Assembly (NCBI GenBank): GCA_024195585.1
Contig: SWBL01000224.1
Location: 1 to 64,000 of the forward strand
Reading direction: 5' to 3'
Source: Aureobasidium sp. EXF-3400
Lineage: Eukaryota > Ascomycota > Dothideomycetes > Dothideales > Saccotheciaceae
Length of the DNA: 64,000 bases
Translations under genes and position numbers: made by a program
Notes under the pieces: generated by a model
The model's database searches: none
What the model was told of the DNA's origin: nothing
What the model saw: only the letters and a program-made list of their open reading frames with translations
Part shown: positions 42,136-53,049 of the stretch, piece after piece
How the letters are laid out: each line of letters begins with the position of its first letter
Numbering within the stretch: the stretch's first letter is position 1

Positions 42136-44356
42136 ATGGGCGACATCATGCAACGAACCGACCTCAAGAAGTTGGTCCCCCAACCCAAGCCTTACAAGAA
42201 GGGCCCCTACTCAGTTGAGGCCAAGGGCTACGAGAAGAAGGACGGCGAGACAATTCCTCGCGTACACCCGTTAGCAAAGGACGGCCTCATCAGCACTCCC
42301 GCTCCTGATATCAAGACCATCTACGACATTCTCCGCAGCAGCTCCAAGAAGTTCGGAAACGCAAAGGCTCTTGGTTACCGCAACCTGATCAAGGTTCACG
42401 ACGAGGTCAAGCAGATCAAGAAGGTTGTTGACGGCAAGGAGACCACCACCGACAAGACCTGGCAGTATTCGGAGCTCAGCCCTTACACATACCTCAGCTT
42501 CGTCGAGTATGAGCAGCTCTGTTTCAAACTTGGCTCTGGTTACCGTGCTCTTGGCATGAACAAGGGCGACCGCATCCACATCTTTGCTTCTACCAGTCCC
42601 TGGTGGCTTGCCACCGCTTATGGTAAGCCCCTTCCAATCCACTGCATCGTCTTGTCTTCTAACATGACTCCCAAGCCGCCTCTGCCCAATCCATGCCTAT
42701 CGTTACCGCCTATGACACACTCGGTGAGGAGGGTCTTATGCACTCTCTCAAGCAGACTCACGCCAAGCTCATCTTTCTCGACCCTCATCTCCTCACAAAG
42801 CTCATCAAGCCTCTCGAAGAGACCAAGGACATTCAATATGTCGTCTACAACAGCCATATGGAAGTCAAGAAGGAGGATATTGAGAAGCTCAAGAACGCTC
42901 ATCCGCACCTGACCATTCTCAGCTTCGATGAGCTCACCAAGAAGGGTGAGGAGAACATGGTTGAGCCTGTTCCTCCCCAACCCGAAGACCTTTGCTGCAT
43001 CATGTACACTTCCGGCTCTACCGGAGCTCCCAAGGGTGTCCTCCTCAAGCACAAGAACGTCCTTGCTGCTAGTGAGTATTCTTCCCTCTATTACATTGCT
43101 GACTTTGCTAACCCATTGCAGTTGCTGGTGTTGACGCCATCGTCGGTCCTTACATCGGCCCTGGTGACGGTCTTCTCGCCTACCTCCCTCTTGCTCACAT
43201 CCTCGAATTCGTCTTCGAGAGCGCCTGCTTCTACTGGGGTGGTACCATGGGTTATGGAAACCCGAGAACCATCTCTGACGCTTCGGTCCGCAACTGTGCT
43301 GGTGACATTCGCGAGTTCAAGCCTTCGGTCCTGATCGGTGTTCCTGCAGTATGGGAAACTGTCAAGAAGGGCATCGTGTCAAAGGTCGACAAGACTGGAG
43401 GTATTGCCAAGCAACTCTTCTGGGCCGGTATGGCCGCAAAGAGCACCATGATGCACCACTCTAGTCTGCCTTTCACCGGCCTTGGCACCAGTGTCATGGA
43501 CTCTGTCATTTTCAGCAAGATCAAGGAGGCCACAGGTGGCAAACTGAGAATTTGCCTGAATGGTGGTGGCCCAATTGCAAAAGACACCCAACGCTTCATT
43601 TCGATGGCCATCGCTCCCCTGATCAGTGGCTATGGTTTGACCGAGACAGCTGCCATGGGTGTTATCATGGATCCTCTTGCCTGGACCGATGAGGCACTTG
43701 GTGGTCTGCCTGCCTCAATCGAAGTCAAGCTCGTCGATTTCCCTGATGCTGGTTACTACTCAACCAACAACCCTCCCCAAGGTGAAATCTGGATCCGTGG
43801 TGATTCTGTCACCGACGGCTACCTTGACCTTGAGAAGGAGAACAAGGAATCGTTCGAGGAAGGCTGGTTCAAGAGTGGTGATATTGGTGAATTTGACAAG
43901 AACGGCAACCTCAAGATCATCGATCGCAAGAAGAACTTGGTCAAGACTCTGAACGGCGAGTACATCGCTCTCGAAAAGCTTGAGTCCATCTACCGTGCCA
44001 CTCAGGTTGTTGGCAACATTTGTGTATACGCAGATCAGAGCAAGAACAAGCCTATCGCCATCATCGTCCCCGCCGAGCCTGCTTTGAAGTCTTTGGCTTC
44101 CGACATTGGCTGCAAGTCAGATGATCTTGAGGAAATGTGCCACGACAAGAAGCTCAATGAAGCCGTTCTAAAGAACTTGCAAGCTACTGGAAAGAAGGGT
44201 GGCCTCGCAGGTATCGAGATCATCGAGGGTGTTGTCCTTGCTCCTGATGAGTGGACTCCCCAGAACCAGCTCGTCACATCAGCACAAAAACTCAACCGCA
44301 AAAACATTCTTGAGAAGTACAAGAAGGAGGTTGATCAAGCTTACGGCTCGTCGTAA
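42136..44356 (+). CDS. FAA1: Long-chain fatty acyl-CoA synthetase (3 exons, 705 aa)
   Basis: Activates long-chain fatty acids to acyl-CoA (ATP to AMP) for lipid synthesis, import or beta-oxidation. Exons are 42136-42622, 42676-43071 and 43122-44356. Introns have CTAAC branch sites, and the junctions restore TAYAASAQSMPIV and VLAAIAGVDAIVG. ANL-superfamily motifs: the ATP-binding CIMYTSGSTGAPKGV, ISGYGLTETAA, and the FACS signature around GWFKSGDIGEFDKNG, then IDRKKNLVKTLNGEYIALE with the catalytic Lys region near the end. The ATG at 42136 has A at -3; the ATG at 42094 would add 14 residues. Close to yeast Faa1/Faa4 in length and architecture. A Ctf1/FarA-type regulator of fatty-acid genes lies 11 kb away; a link is inferred only. 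Confidence 0.93.
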
Positions 44357-45334
44357 TAACTTGGCAGCATGTGTTGCTTGTATTTTATGGTTTTTGGGTT
44401 TCGCGTTTTATGACTTCCAATGATGCAGGCGCAGGGGTTTTCTTCCTCGAGCAGACTGGGCGATTTTGATATCTTTTTTCTTTTCTGTTTTCATTATGAT
44501 TAGCACATAATATACCCGACCTCTTCTGTTACATCCACCCCGCACCAGGTGTATGGGCTAGAAGCTATCACACAGGATCTCTAGCCGGTAGATCAATGCT
44601 TGTAATGTGTGATCGTCAGGTAGCACCTGCCTTGGTGGCTTGGAGGATTGCTGAAACCGGACTTGGCACAGCCTCGTCCGCTCCAATTCTTCTGCATCAA
44701 CATGCCACGGACCTGCAACAATGTGGTGAGTGCCTCCCTCCTCCCTGTGTGCTAAAGTTTATAACGCAGGCGGCTGCGAATCCTGGTGGAGATGTTTGGA
44801 ACATCAAACCTGCCTTCTATTCTGACAAGTGATTTCCAATTAGCAACAACTATCATGTCTACTAAAACTTGCTGGTATATGCTCCTAGTAATCGCGAATC
44901 TTTTGCATCAACTTTCGCCAAAAACGAACCAGTGTGGCCTAAGATATTCCATGTACAAAGTAAGTGATTTATCCCAGCATTATAAACTTTAGCACACGGG
45001 GAGGCTGTACCTGGTCCTTTATCATTCTATTGGTTCTTCGGCTATCTTGTCTACTAGCTTCACCCCGATGGTCCTCAGCCTGATGCTGGAAACAGATATG
45101 GTGCCGACAACTATTCTCGCGCCAGCTGCAAGGCTTGGATCTGGATTGGAAGCCGCCTACGAACCACAGATACAATATCTGCGTGTACCGATTTATGTGC
45201 CCCGGTTCTGATAAGGTTGGATGTATTGACTTGAGGCTGCCCCAGCTCTGTGTTTTAAAGTCGACAATCTCTGCCCGTCCCAGATTCACTCCAAGGAAAT
45301 TCACTCGCGAGCTTTGGTCCGACTACGTTATACA
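44357..45334. other. Intergenic, with an inverted-repeat element
   Basis: No gene is recognised. It contains the inverted repeat at 44747-44997 described separately and a third diverged copy of the arm near 45247. Confidence 0.5.
44747..44997. repeat. 18-bp perfect inverted repeat around a 215-bp core (MITE-like)
   Basis: GTGTGCTAAAGTTTATAA at 44747-44764 recurs as its exact reverse complement at 44980-44997. Similarity extends outward with mismatches (CCTCCC..TG against C..GGGGAGG). A related sequence TGTGTTTTAAAGT lies near 45248. The arrangement resembles the terminal repeats of a small non-autonomous element, but no target-site duplication could be identified. Confidence 0.5.
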
Positions 45335-46915
45335 ATGCGACCGCTACCCAAGTTCAGCTACAATGTCACCAGAGACTATCCTTACAAATGGTTTACGCCT
45401 GTTGCCATCATTGGAGGCATAGTTTTGACAGCATTGTTCTCGGCTATCAACTTCTTTTCGACAGCTTATAATATGGTGTCTATCACGACTGACAACCCGC
45501 AAGAAATCGAGGCTGGAATATACGGAGGGTCATACGCGCGCTATTTTGCAAGCAGATTCCAGCCTAAGTGCGAGGATGCTGTTCTTACTGTTGGATCAAC
45601 CTTTCGGACCAATGTTTCCCTCTTCGAATATCAACTCACCGGTACTGGAGCTTCTGGGGCCCCCGCGTTGGTCTACCACAACCAGAAAATCGATCATTGT
45701 TTCACTAGTGACGTGATACTCGATTTCTCGACGTGGTATGATAGACCCGCCGATCAGCTCAACGTCTCTGCTTGAGGATTGGCTGTCACAGTAGATATCA
45801 ATTGTTACATCAGTCTTTCTGACACGGAATCTTTCTTATTCAAATTACAGACCCGAATTGATCCCATCGGGATTGCTTTACTTGGGCGATCCGGCGAAGA
45901 AGACCCGAAACCTACATGGTGGATTTACAGTAATACAGCTTTTGTACCAAATAGTTTTTTTACGTGGGCCCAAGCGCTTATGTTCATGTTTTGGGAGGAG
46001 ACCATCACTGCGATCACAACCCAGACCACCACTTTGGTGGACTCTAGAAGCCCAACACCACAACATAACTTAACCCATGGCTATGTAAAATTGTACAGAT
46101 CTTCGGAAACTCCAGGATCCATGCAAGATGACCAATACTTCTACAAGGCGTCCTGGGTCTTCTTCGACGCAGCCAGGAGCGAAAGATACATGGGTTCCGT
46201 TGGCGTGCTCAACGATATTACCACTAACAATTACGTCCATAGCACCATATGGCCACGTATCTGGCCACCAGTCGACCGTCTCGCAAAAGCCGCCCTATCC
46301 GCCGTGTACCTGGATCTAGGTCTGTTTCCTGAGCCCCATACCAGCATGGTCTCAGACGTCGAGACGCTACGCTACTGGAGCGCTAATCTGTCCACCATCG
46401 CCAATCAGAGCGCCATACCCATAAGAATCATTCCAATTGACTTCGATGTGACGATGACCGACTACGACGCCCAGCAACAACTGCCAGACAACTTGGGCGC
46501 GTTGCCAAATCTCACAGCAAACAACGCTCTGCGAGCAAGCAACACTCTGCGAGCAATAATCAGCACCACGTACGTGTGTTCACTGCCTGAACTTAAACCA
46601 CCCTTCAATATCTTTGTCTCGATCCTCGTTGCTGATCTGGTTTTCTTGCGGACGGCATGGGCATTGTACAATTTCGTCGTTGGGTACTTTCTCAAGCGTC
46701 GTCACACGGATGCGAACGTCTGCGACGAGTGTTTGGCAAGGAAGAAAGCAGACGATGCAGGAATCGAAAAGAGGGAAGAGATGGCTCATTCTGACAGAGA
46801 ACTTGAAGTCGAGGAACATACCATCGAGCTCGATTATCTCGGACCGCCGAGTCCTGACATACATCGAGATGACCAAAGTAGCGCTGAAAGTCTTTTGACA
46901 CATCAACACGTCTAG
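45335..46915 (+). pseudogene. Unknown two-TM membrane protein interrupted by one TGA
   Basis: One continuous frame of 527 codons is broken only by TGA at 45773-45775 (Val-Ser-Ala-stop-Gly-Leu-Ala). Both parts look coding and in the same frame. The N-terminal part has a membrane segment (WFTPVAIIGGIVLTALFSAINFF) after MRPLPKFSYNVTRDYP. A large, sequon-rich region with N-glycosylation sites follows (about 70-415). A second membrane segment lies near 425-450 (FVSILVADLVFLRTAWALY), then a charged cytosolic tail. The topology suggests an ectodomain held between two anchors. I know such fungal proteins only as uncharacterised. No intron that removes the TGA keeps frame, so this is a recent pseudogene, a readthrough gene or a sequence error. 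Confidence 0.6.
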
Positions 46916-47808
46916 CAGATCTGGAAGAACAAACAACAATTGCATGGAGTCTGGCCAACCGAGTATGGCCACAAGGTCGACACGAGAATTTTGCTATGTT
47001 GAGTAAACGCAGCATTGACAAGGCTCGTTCACGTCAATGTGCATGTGATTCATACCAAATCTTTCCGATTTCAACGTGCAAAAGGAGAATCAACATGAAC
47101 CTGCTGTATATATGCCACTATGCTTCCCCTTGACAAAGAATAATAGTGTAATCAGTCGTGACTGCGTAATAACTGTTGCAAACAATGGCAGTGTCGTTTA
47201 GTCGAAAAATACGTCCATGCCTACCAACTCTTCAACAATCCCAAATCTCACAATCCAAGTAGAACCAAAAGAAAGATGCTTTCTTTTCCTTCTGGAGTGA
47301 CGAACTTACATTGGATTCAGCATCTCCACTCATGAGTGATCCCAACGGATTCACAAGTTTGGTTTCTGCATCAAACAGTGTTGGTTGGATATACAACCCT
47401 GATCCTAGTCCATCCAATTTCGAAACGGCCCTCTATCACTCTTTGAACCTCAACCTGTTTTTCTGCATTAAACATATTGTTATTAAATACAGTAACTCTC
47501 TAAATCTGAAGGGAAGGAAACCTCAGAAAGAGAGAGCAAGAAGGATGAACTCAAAACTCAAACTGGAACAGATAGAATCTCGAGAAGGAAGTTAAGAAGA
47601 ACTAATGCTAATTGTTGAACGACCTATCAATGCTGGATATATATGTACAAATAGACCATAGACCACCTCAAGCAATGCCCAAAGCACAAACAAGCATGAA
47701 ACAAATGCTCCACTAATGATACATTATCCCAGTATGCTTTTTCTTTTTCCCTCTCTCCAAAACTCCCACCAGTCCAAAACAATGAGAAACTCATCTACAA
47801 CTGCCTCT
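46916..47808. other. Convergent intergenic region
   Basis: AT-rich DNA between two converging genes. No gene, RNA or repeat is recognised. Confidence 0.5.
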
Positions 47809-50800
47809 CTATCTCTTCGCGCGAGGAACGACGGGAGCACCCTCCCATGCAGTGCCTCTAGGCAAAACCTCTCCCTTCATGAGCAAACTCAAACTGCCAA
47901 GTTGACCTTCATCTTCGATGGTGCTACCAGGAAGACAGACAGAGAATGGCTTCACACAAGCTCTGTTTCCAAGCTTCACGTTGCCGACTTTCATGACGCG
48001 ATCTTCGAACAGATGGGTTTGAGCACCGCAAGCTCTGTTGACGTTGGCCTCGTCACCTATTGTGACACAGTCGTATTCGGTAATATCGGAGGATAGCATG
48101 GTGACTCGTGAGCCAATGGTGACACCCATGAGGCGGAAGCACATGTTAATGTATGGAGTGCCGACCAGATGTGCGGCGAGGAGTGGCTCGCACAAAGTTT
48201 CCCAAGTGCTGGTCACGGCTTCGCTGAGCCAGACGTTGAGACTCCAAAGTGGCCATTCGGCTGGCTTGTATTGACCAACGAGGAGCCACTTGAGAAGAGC
48301 TGTGAACAACAAGGCTGGTGCTGCGAACAGCACAACGTAGAACAAGGGTAGCATGAGCAGTGTGTAGACTGCACCAATCTTGTGATATCCATCATGAGCT
48401 AATTGCAGCCCGAAGCCCAGACCGAAAATCATGACTGCACGTGGTACAACGATGCGAAGACCTTCGATAAGCAGTCTTGCAGCGATGCGACCTGCCGATG
48501 GTCGGAAGAGAAGACTATCCTCATGACCTTCGGCACGCTGGCGGTTAGGCATTAGTACTGGCGGAGAACCGAAGCATGAGCTGTTGTTGGCCATTTGCGT
48601 ATCAGGTGGTGGAGCAATGGAAAGAACACCAAGCAAAGTACCAGAAGCCAGAGTAGTGCCCTGAGGAAGAACGGAAGCATTGCCAGCGAAAGCACGAGGT
48701 TCAAGTTTCGTCTTCTTGAGGGTCAATTGGTTGTTCTTGATAACACCTTCTCCCATGATGACCGCGTCAGCTACGAAGCTTTCTTCGCCAATCTCGAGCA
48801 AACCAAAATTGACGCTGCGAGCTGTCGAGACTTCGGCACGTTTACCAATCTTGGTACCGAGAGCTCTGAGGAAAGGAACAATGTAGAGTGTAGCGAAGAC
48901 AGGATGCAGTACATCCAAGGCAAGATCCATCAATCTCTCGTTGAACCACTTGCGAAGGTAAAACATACTGTAGATGCTGTAGGTGCCTTCCTCAAGGCGT
49001 GGGAGGAAGATATAGCGGTATACCAGCAGCTGCAAGAAGACTATTATTTGGTACGCGAAAGCAATTGGCACAGAGAGAATGGCAGCTTGTCCCCATCCGC
49101 TGACGGAGCGAATGTCGAGAACATCGAAGAGCATCAAGCCTGGAATCTGGGGCACGAAGTAAAGAAGAGGGAGTACCAAGAACGCGATGACCGAATTGCC
49201 AACTAGCATAGCTGTCGCTCTAGCGTTCGAAGGTCTGGTGTCTTGTGGCCGAGGAGAATCTTCAGCATTCTTCACTTTGTCCAGACGTGCGGGCGATCCA
49301 TGGAATTTGTGGAAACTGGGGACAATCATGCCAGAGGGTACCAAGGAGAGCGATGCAACTTCTGCTTCCTCACTGACAATGGCACCACCTTCAACGACGC
49401 AGCGTGATCCGACGGTTGCACCACTTTCGATGACAACCCGTCTAAGTATCAAGCGTCCTCTCTCGACCACACAGGTGCCTAGAATAACATCGCCACCAAT
49501 CACGACATCGTCTCCGATCTCAACGAGATCAGCGCAAGGTCCGACCTGGAGTGGACCGAGATGGCAAAACTTTCCAACCTTCGCACCACAAGCACGAAGG
49601 AAAGGCGGATACAGTCCAGAGTCAGCCATCAGCTTTGGGTTAGCCAGTGAGATCAAACGATCTGCGAACCACCAACGGAAGTAGTAGAACCCGTATAGAG
49701 GATACTCGCCGGGCTGTGACTTGCCAAGAATCAACCATTTGCCCGCAATAGCCACAATGCTCAAAGCAGGTGGGATGACCACGAAGACGCCATAGGCTGT
49801 CAGAACTGCGTAGCCGACGCGACCAGCGATTGCGTGGAAGTCAAACAACAGATATGGAACCAGGATCTCGATGGATAGCAGGAAGAAGATGAACAGCAGC
49901 GGCAAGATCTGTGCGATACCGCAAAGGACGTATTTCGTTTGCGATACTGGCAAGTAGTCACCAGTCCACGAGCCAGTGCCTTCAAACTCGCTGTCAAGAG
50001 ACTCAACTTCATTCAAGTCGATGGAGAACTTTTTGCTACGTTCTACAACGTCGAAGCGAGTTGCAAGTCTGGCCGGTGTACGGAGCTCGTAAATGTCCGC
50101 AAGTCCAATGGAAGCGAAGGGACGACTACCATCTTTGTCAAGCTTCGCCTGTCGCAATCGCGAGATTAGGATTGCTGCTATCAGCGAATGTCCGCCAAGG
50201 TCGGTGAATATGTCGCTTTCCGGCTGAACGCGGGCTCCAGGGAACAATGGGGATAGGATAGCCATCAACAAGCCCAGCACACCATCCATCTCGACAAAGG
50301 AGGAGCTTGACGAGATGTCGTCGTCAACATCGTTCGATCGTGCAGCTGCCCTCTCGGCGTTGATACGTTTTGAAACGTCTTGCAGAGCTTTGCCGTTGAT
50401 CTTGCCGCTAGGCAGTCGGGGCATCTCATTAGCTTCAATGAAGAACACTTCCTCAGGACGCATGTAGGCGGGTAGACTGTCGAACGCGATCGAGTGAATT
50501 TTGGCGGTGTCACGGGCAGCTCCGTCTTTGAGAACAACGAAAGCCTCAAGGCGAGCAGCCTCTGAGCCAGCATTGGCCAAGATGACAGCTGCAGCTTGTA
50601 CGTCCGGTACGTCGTAGAGTCGCGATTCAATCTCGCCGAGCTCGATACGGAACCCACGGTGCTTCACTTGGGTATCGATACGGCCAAGGAAGATAATCTT
50701 GCGATCGGCCTGGAGTCGTACACGGTCACCAGTGCGGTAGATCTTCTCTGATCCAGCAGCTCTTAGAGGATGGGCGATGAATTTCTGTGATGTCAAGTCA

Positions 50801-52068
50801 GGGCGTCCAACATAACCGAGACCAACACAAGGGCCTCCGATGGCAAGCTCTCCCTCAGCACCCTCCTGCCATTCTAGAGGCTTGAGAGCAACCGCACCAC
50901 CGTCATCGGAGATAGGAAGCAGACAGGCGTGATATCCGGGCAGCGGCTTGCCAATTGTAACGGGCACATCAGGTTGTAGTTCGTCCCAAGTGGCAGTGAC
51001 AGTAGTTTCTGTCGGACCATATGTGTTAATGATGCGGAGGCCAGGCTTTGCGAGACTCTTCACCAGTGCGGGCGGGCAAGCTTCACCACCAAGGTTGATG
51101 AGACGGACAGATGACGGCAAAAGAGAGTCACCATCGTCAGATCGTGCAATGTTCATAATTCCGATGAGAGTAGGTACTGCGTTGACAACTGTGACACCAC
51201 GCTTCGCCCAGACCGCAGGTAGAGCAGGTACATCTCTGCATTCTGCGCGAGTGCCGATAGCGAGATGACCTCCTCCAGCAATGGTCACCCACATCTCTTC
51301 AACAAACATATCGAAAGCCGGGCTGAAGCCGTTCCAGACGATATCGTTTGAACTTGTTTCCAGGACTTCCCGCTCGCTGAGAGAAAACATCAAAGCAGCG
51401 GAGTGTGGAATAGCAATGCCCTTGGGTATGCCGGTAGTGCCTGAAGTATAGATGAGGTAAGCAGCATCTTGTGGTCGAGGACCAGGAACTGGACTTTGAT
51501 GTGATTGTGCTTCTGTAGTCAATTGAGAAGTAGTGCGGCATTGGAGACTAGGTGTGCTAGCGTTCGAAGGTGATGATGCGACTCGTTCTTGTACTTCCCG
51601 GACTTGGTCGGCGTGCGCGGCATCACTGATGATCAATGAGACGGAAGCGTCGACGCAGCAGACAGCAGCACGCTCGGCGGGAACATCTGGATCCAGTGGA
51701 AGCCATGTGGCACCAGAATATGTTGTGGCGAGGATAGCGAGAATGAGGTCAAATCCCTTTTCTAGCCAGATGGCCACTGTTGGTGCACTTGTGTCTTCGG
51801 CAGGTTGAGAGAGAGCTGCAATGCGGGTGGCTAGCAATGATGCTCTGGCGTCTGCTTCGGCGTATGTGATGGTATGCAGTCCATTGTCGGTCTGGACGGA
51901 ATAGGCAATGCTGTTGGGCTGTATTCTTGCCTTGTGTTGAAATAGTTGTGGAAGGGTCGTGACTGACGCTGGTGAAATCGGTTCAGCATCCAGAGGCGCA
52001 TCTCCTATGAGAATTCGTGGATCGATATTTGATGCATTCCTGGGAAGGCGACTCATTGCGTACGACAT
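47809..52068 (-). CDS. NRPS-like poly-amino-acid synthetase, epsilon-poly-lysine synthetase type (1419 aa)
   Basis: A single 4.3-kb exon. Order: adenylation domain (about 40-570) with YLIYTSGTTGIPKG, FDMFVEEMW, NTYGPTETTV, YRTGDRVRL and the core Lys in LPSGKINGK; carrier domain with LGGHSL and the pantetheine Ser628; then three repeats, each a pair of membrane segments followed by a left-handed beta-helix (hexapeptide) acyltransferase-like block (about 720-930, 960-1150, 1200-1419). This A-T-(TM2-C)x3 layout is that of Pls, the Streptomyces epsilon-poly-L-lysine synthetase, and of its reported fungal counterpart in Epichloe. The membrane tail would join aminoacyl units on the carrier into a homopolymer. 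Lysine as substrate is inferred; the specificity pocket was not decoded. Two ATGs (52068, 52056) are close together. Confidence 0.88.
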   Translation of the reverse strand: MSYAMSRLPRNASNIDPRILIGDAPLDAEPISPASVTTLPQLFQHKARIQPNSIAYSVQTDNGLHTITYAEADARASLLATRIAALSQPAEDTSAPTVAIWLEKGFDLILAILATTYSGATWLPLDPDVPAERAAVCCVDASVSLIISDAAHADQVREVQERVASSPSNASTPSLQCRTTSQLTTEAQSHQSPVPGPRPQDAAYLIYTSGTTGIPKGIAIPHSAALMFSLSEREVLETSSNDIVWNGFSPAFDMFVEEMWVTIAGGGHLAIGTRAECRDVPALPAVWAKRGVTVVNAVPTLIGIMNIARSDDGDSLLPSSVRLINLGGEACPPALVKSLAKPGLRIINTYGPTETTVTATWDELQPDVPVTIGKPLPGYHACLLPISDDGGAVALKPLEWQEGAEGELAIGGPCVGLGYVGRPDLTSQKFIAHPLRAAGSEKIYRTGDRVRLQADRKIIFLGRIDTQVKHRGFRIELGEIESRLYDVPDVQAAAVILANAGSEAARLEAFVVLKDGAARDTAKIHSIAFDSLPAYMRPEEVFFIEANEMPRLPSGKINGKALQDVSKRINAERAAARSNDVDDDISSSSSFVEMDGVLGLLMAILSPLFPGARVQPESDIFTDLGGHSLIAAILISRLRQAKLDKDGSRPFASIGLADIYELRTPARLATRFDVVERSKKFSIDLNEVESLDSEFEGTGSWTGDYLPVSQTKYVLCGIAQILPLLFIFFLLSIEILVPYLLFDFHAIAGRVGYAVLTAYGVFVVIPPALSIVAIAGKWLILGKSQPGEYPLYGFYYFRWWFADRLISLANPKLMADSGLYPPFLRACGAKVGKFCHLGPLQVGPCADLVEIGDDVVIGGDVILGTCVVERGRLILRRVVIESGATVGSRCVVEGGAIVSEEAEVASLSLVPSGMIVPSFHKFHGSPARLDKVKNAEDSPRPQDTRPSNARATAMLVGNSVIAFLVLPLLYFVPQIPGLMLFDVLDIRSVSGWGQAAILSVPIAFAYQIIVFLQLLVYRYIFLPRLEEGTYSIYSMFYLRKWFNERLMDLALDVLHPVFATLYIVPFLRALGTKIGKRAEVSTARSVNFGLLEIGEESFVADAVIMGEGVIKNNQLTLKKTKLEPRAFAGNASVLPQGTTLASGTLLGVLSIAPPPDTQMANNSSCFGSPPVLMPNRQRAEGHEDSLLFRPSAGRIAARLLIEGLRIVVPRAVMIFGLGFGLQLAHDGYHKIGAVYTLLMLPLFYVVLFAAPALLFTALLKWLLVGQYKPAEWPLWSLNVWLSEAVTSTWETLCEPLLAAHLVGTPYINMCFRLMGVTIGSRVTMLSSDITEYDCVTIGDEANVNRACGAQTHLFEDRVMKVGNVKLGNRACVKPFSVCLPGSTIEDEGQLGSLSLLMKGEVLPRGTAWEGAPVVPRAKR

Positions 52069-53049
52069 CCTTGCAGCGGTCCCACTGAAGCGCCACTATA
52101 GTCCCCTGTACAACAGGTCCTGCGAAGAAGAAAACAGGTCGAATGAGTGACGTGGAACGAATTGGCAAGAAGTCAAGTTAGTAAACAATCGATTCAAAAG
52201 GAGGTCAAAAGGGAGTTATGGAAGCACAGAGGCAAGTGACACCATCATCGAAGGCGTGACTTCCAGACAAACTCTCAGCTATTCTCGGCTAGAGGCATTT
52301 ACGAGTGAGCACGACACGTGCAATCTAAAGCGCATTATGAGAAAATGCAGACCAGACCAGGCCAGCCTCCCGTATACGCGTGGCCTGTAAGATGCGAGAG
52401 ACACTGAACGCGCGGCGCTCCTCTGTACTCACGCACGGTATAGGCTTTGGGCGTCCGTATGCGGCGCCAACGTCGCGGAGTAAAGCGGAACCCGCCAAAG
52501 GTTAACCAGAGTCAGCTGCAAACATACGATGGAAATGATCCTCTTCGTCTCCCAATGTAAGACTGCCCAGAAAACGACCTCCAACATTCGCACAAACGAT
52601 TGGCCCTCGTGAGGAGTTGAGGTCAAACTGTTACAGGAAGGCTGCTGGTCTGGACTGCACACAAACATTGCCAAGCCCTGAACAAGCTATTTCTCCGCAT
52701 CCTAGAAAAGCTTGTCACACTTCGGGAACCAACACGTTGCAGATCCTTCGACTGTTATACGCGACAGTCGCACCGTCTCGCACCTCAAGGTTGGTGCTTA
52801 CCTCTGACTCACATATGGTATTACATAAAAAATTGAAGCTTTTCGGACATTTCGACATCGACCATGTTCATTCACCAGAGTTTGTGGAGATCCGTGGACC
52901 AATCCCAAATTTGGAATGTCAAACGAGCTGAAGTTTACGTGAGACATGGCGTTGGAGAAAATCCACGGAGCCAACGTAGATCGAATCGTAAACGGCAAAT
53001 TTGTTCCTTCATACCCCTGTCTTTGATCGCATCATCGCACGTCTTCCAC
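52069..53049. other. Intergenic, 5' of poly-amino-acid synthetase
   Basis: It holds the promoter of the synthetase gene (minus strand) and the 3' flank of the LTA4 hydrolase gene. No gene is recognised. Confidence 0.5.

Noticed and set aside
32970..45775. Repeat-induced point mutation as the cause of both nonsense codons
   Set aside because: Single changes in genes that otherwise lack a C-to-T burden; no excess of TpA was evident by eye, so it cannot be supported.
45723..45797. An intron removing the TGA at 45773-45775
   Set aside because: The only nearby GTATGA..CACAG pair joins incompatible phases and would delete residues that look coding.
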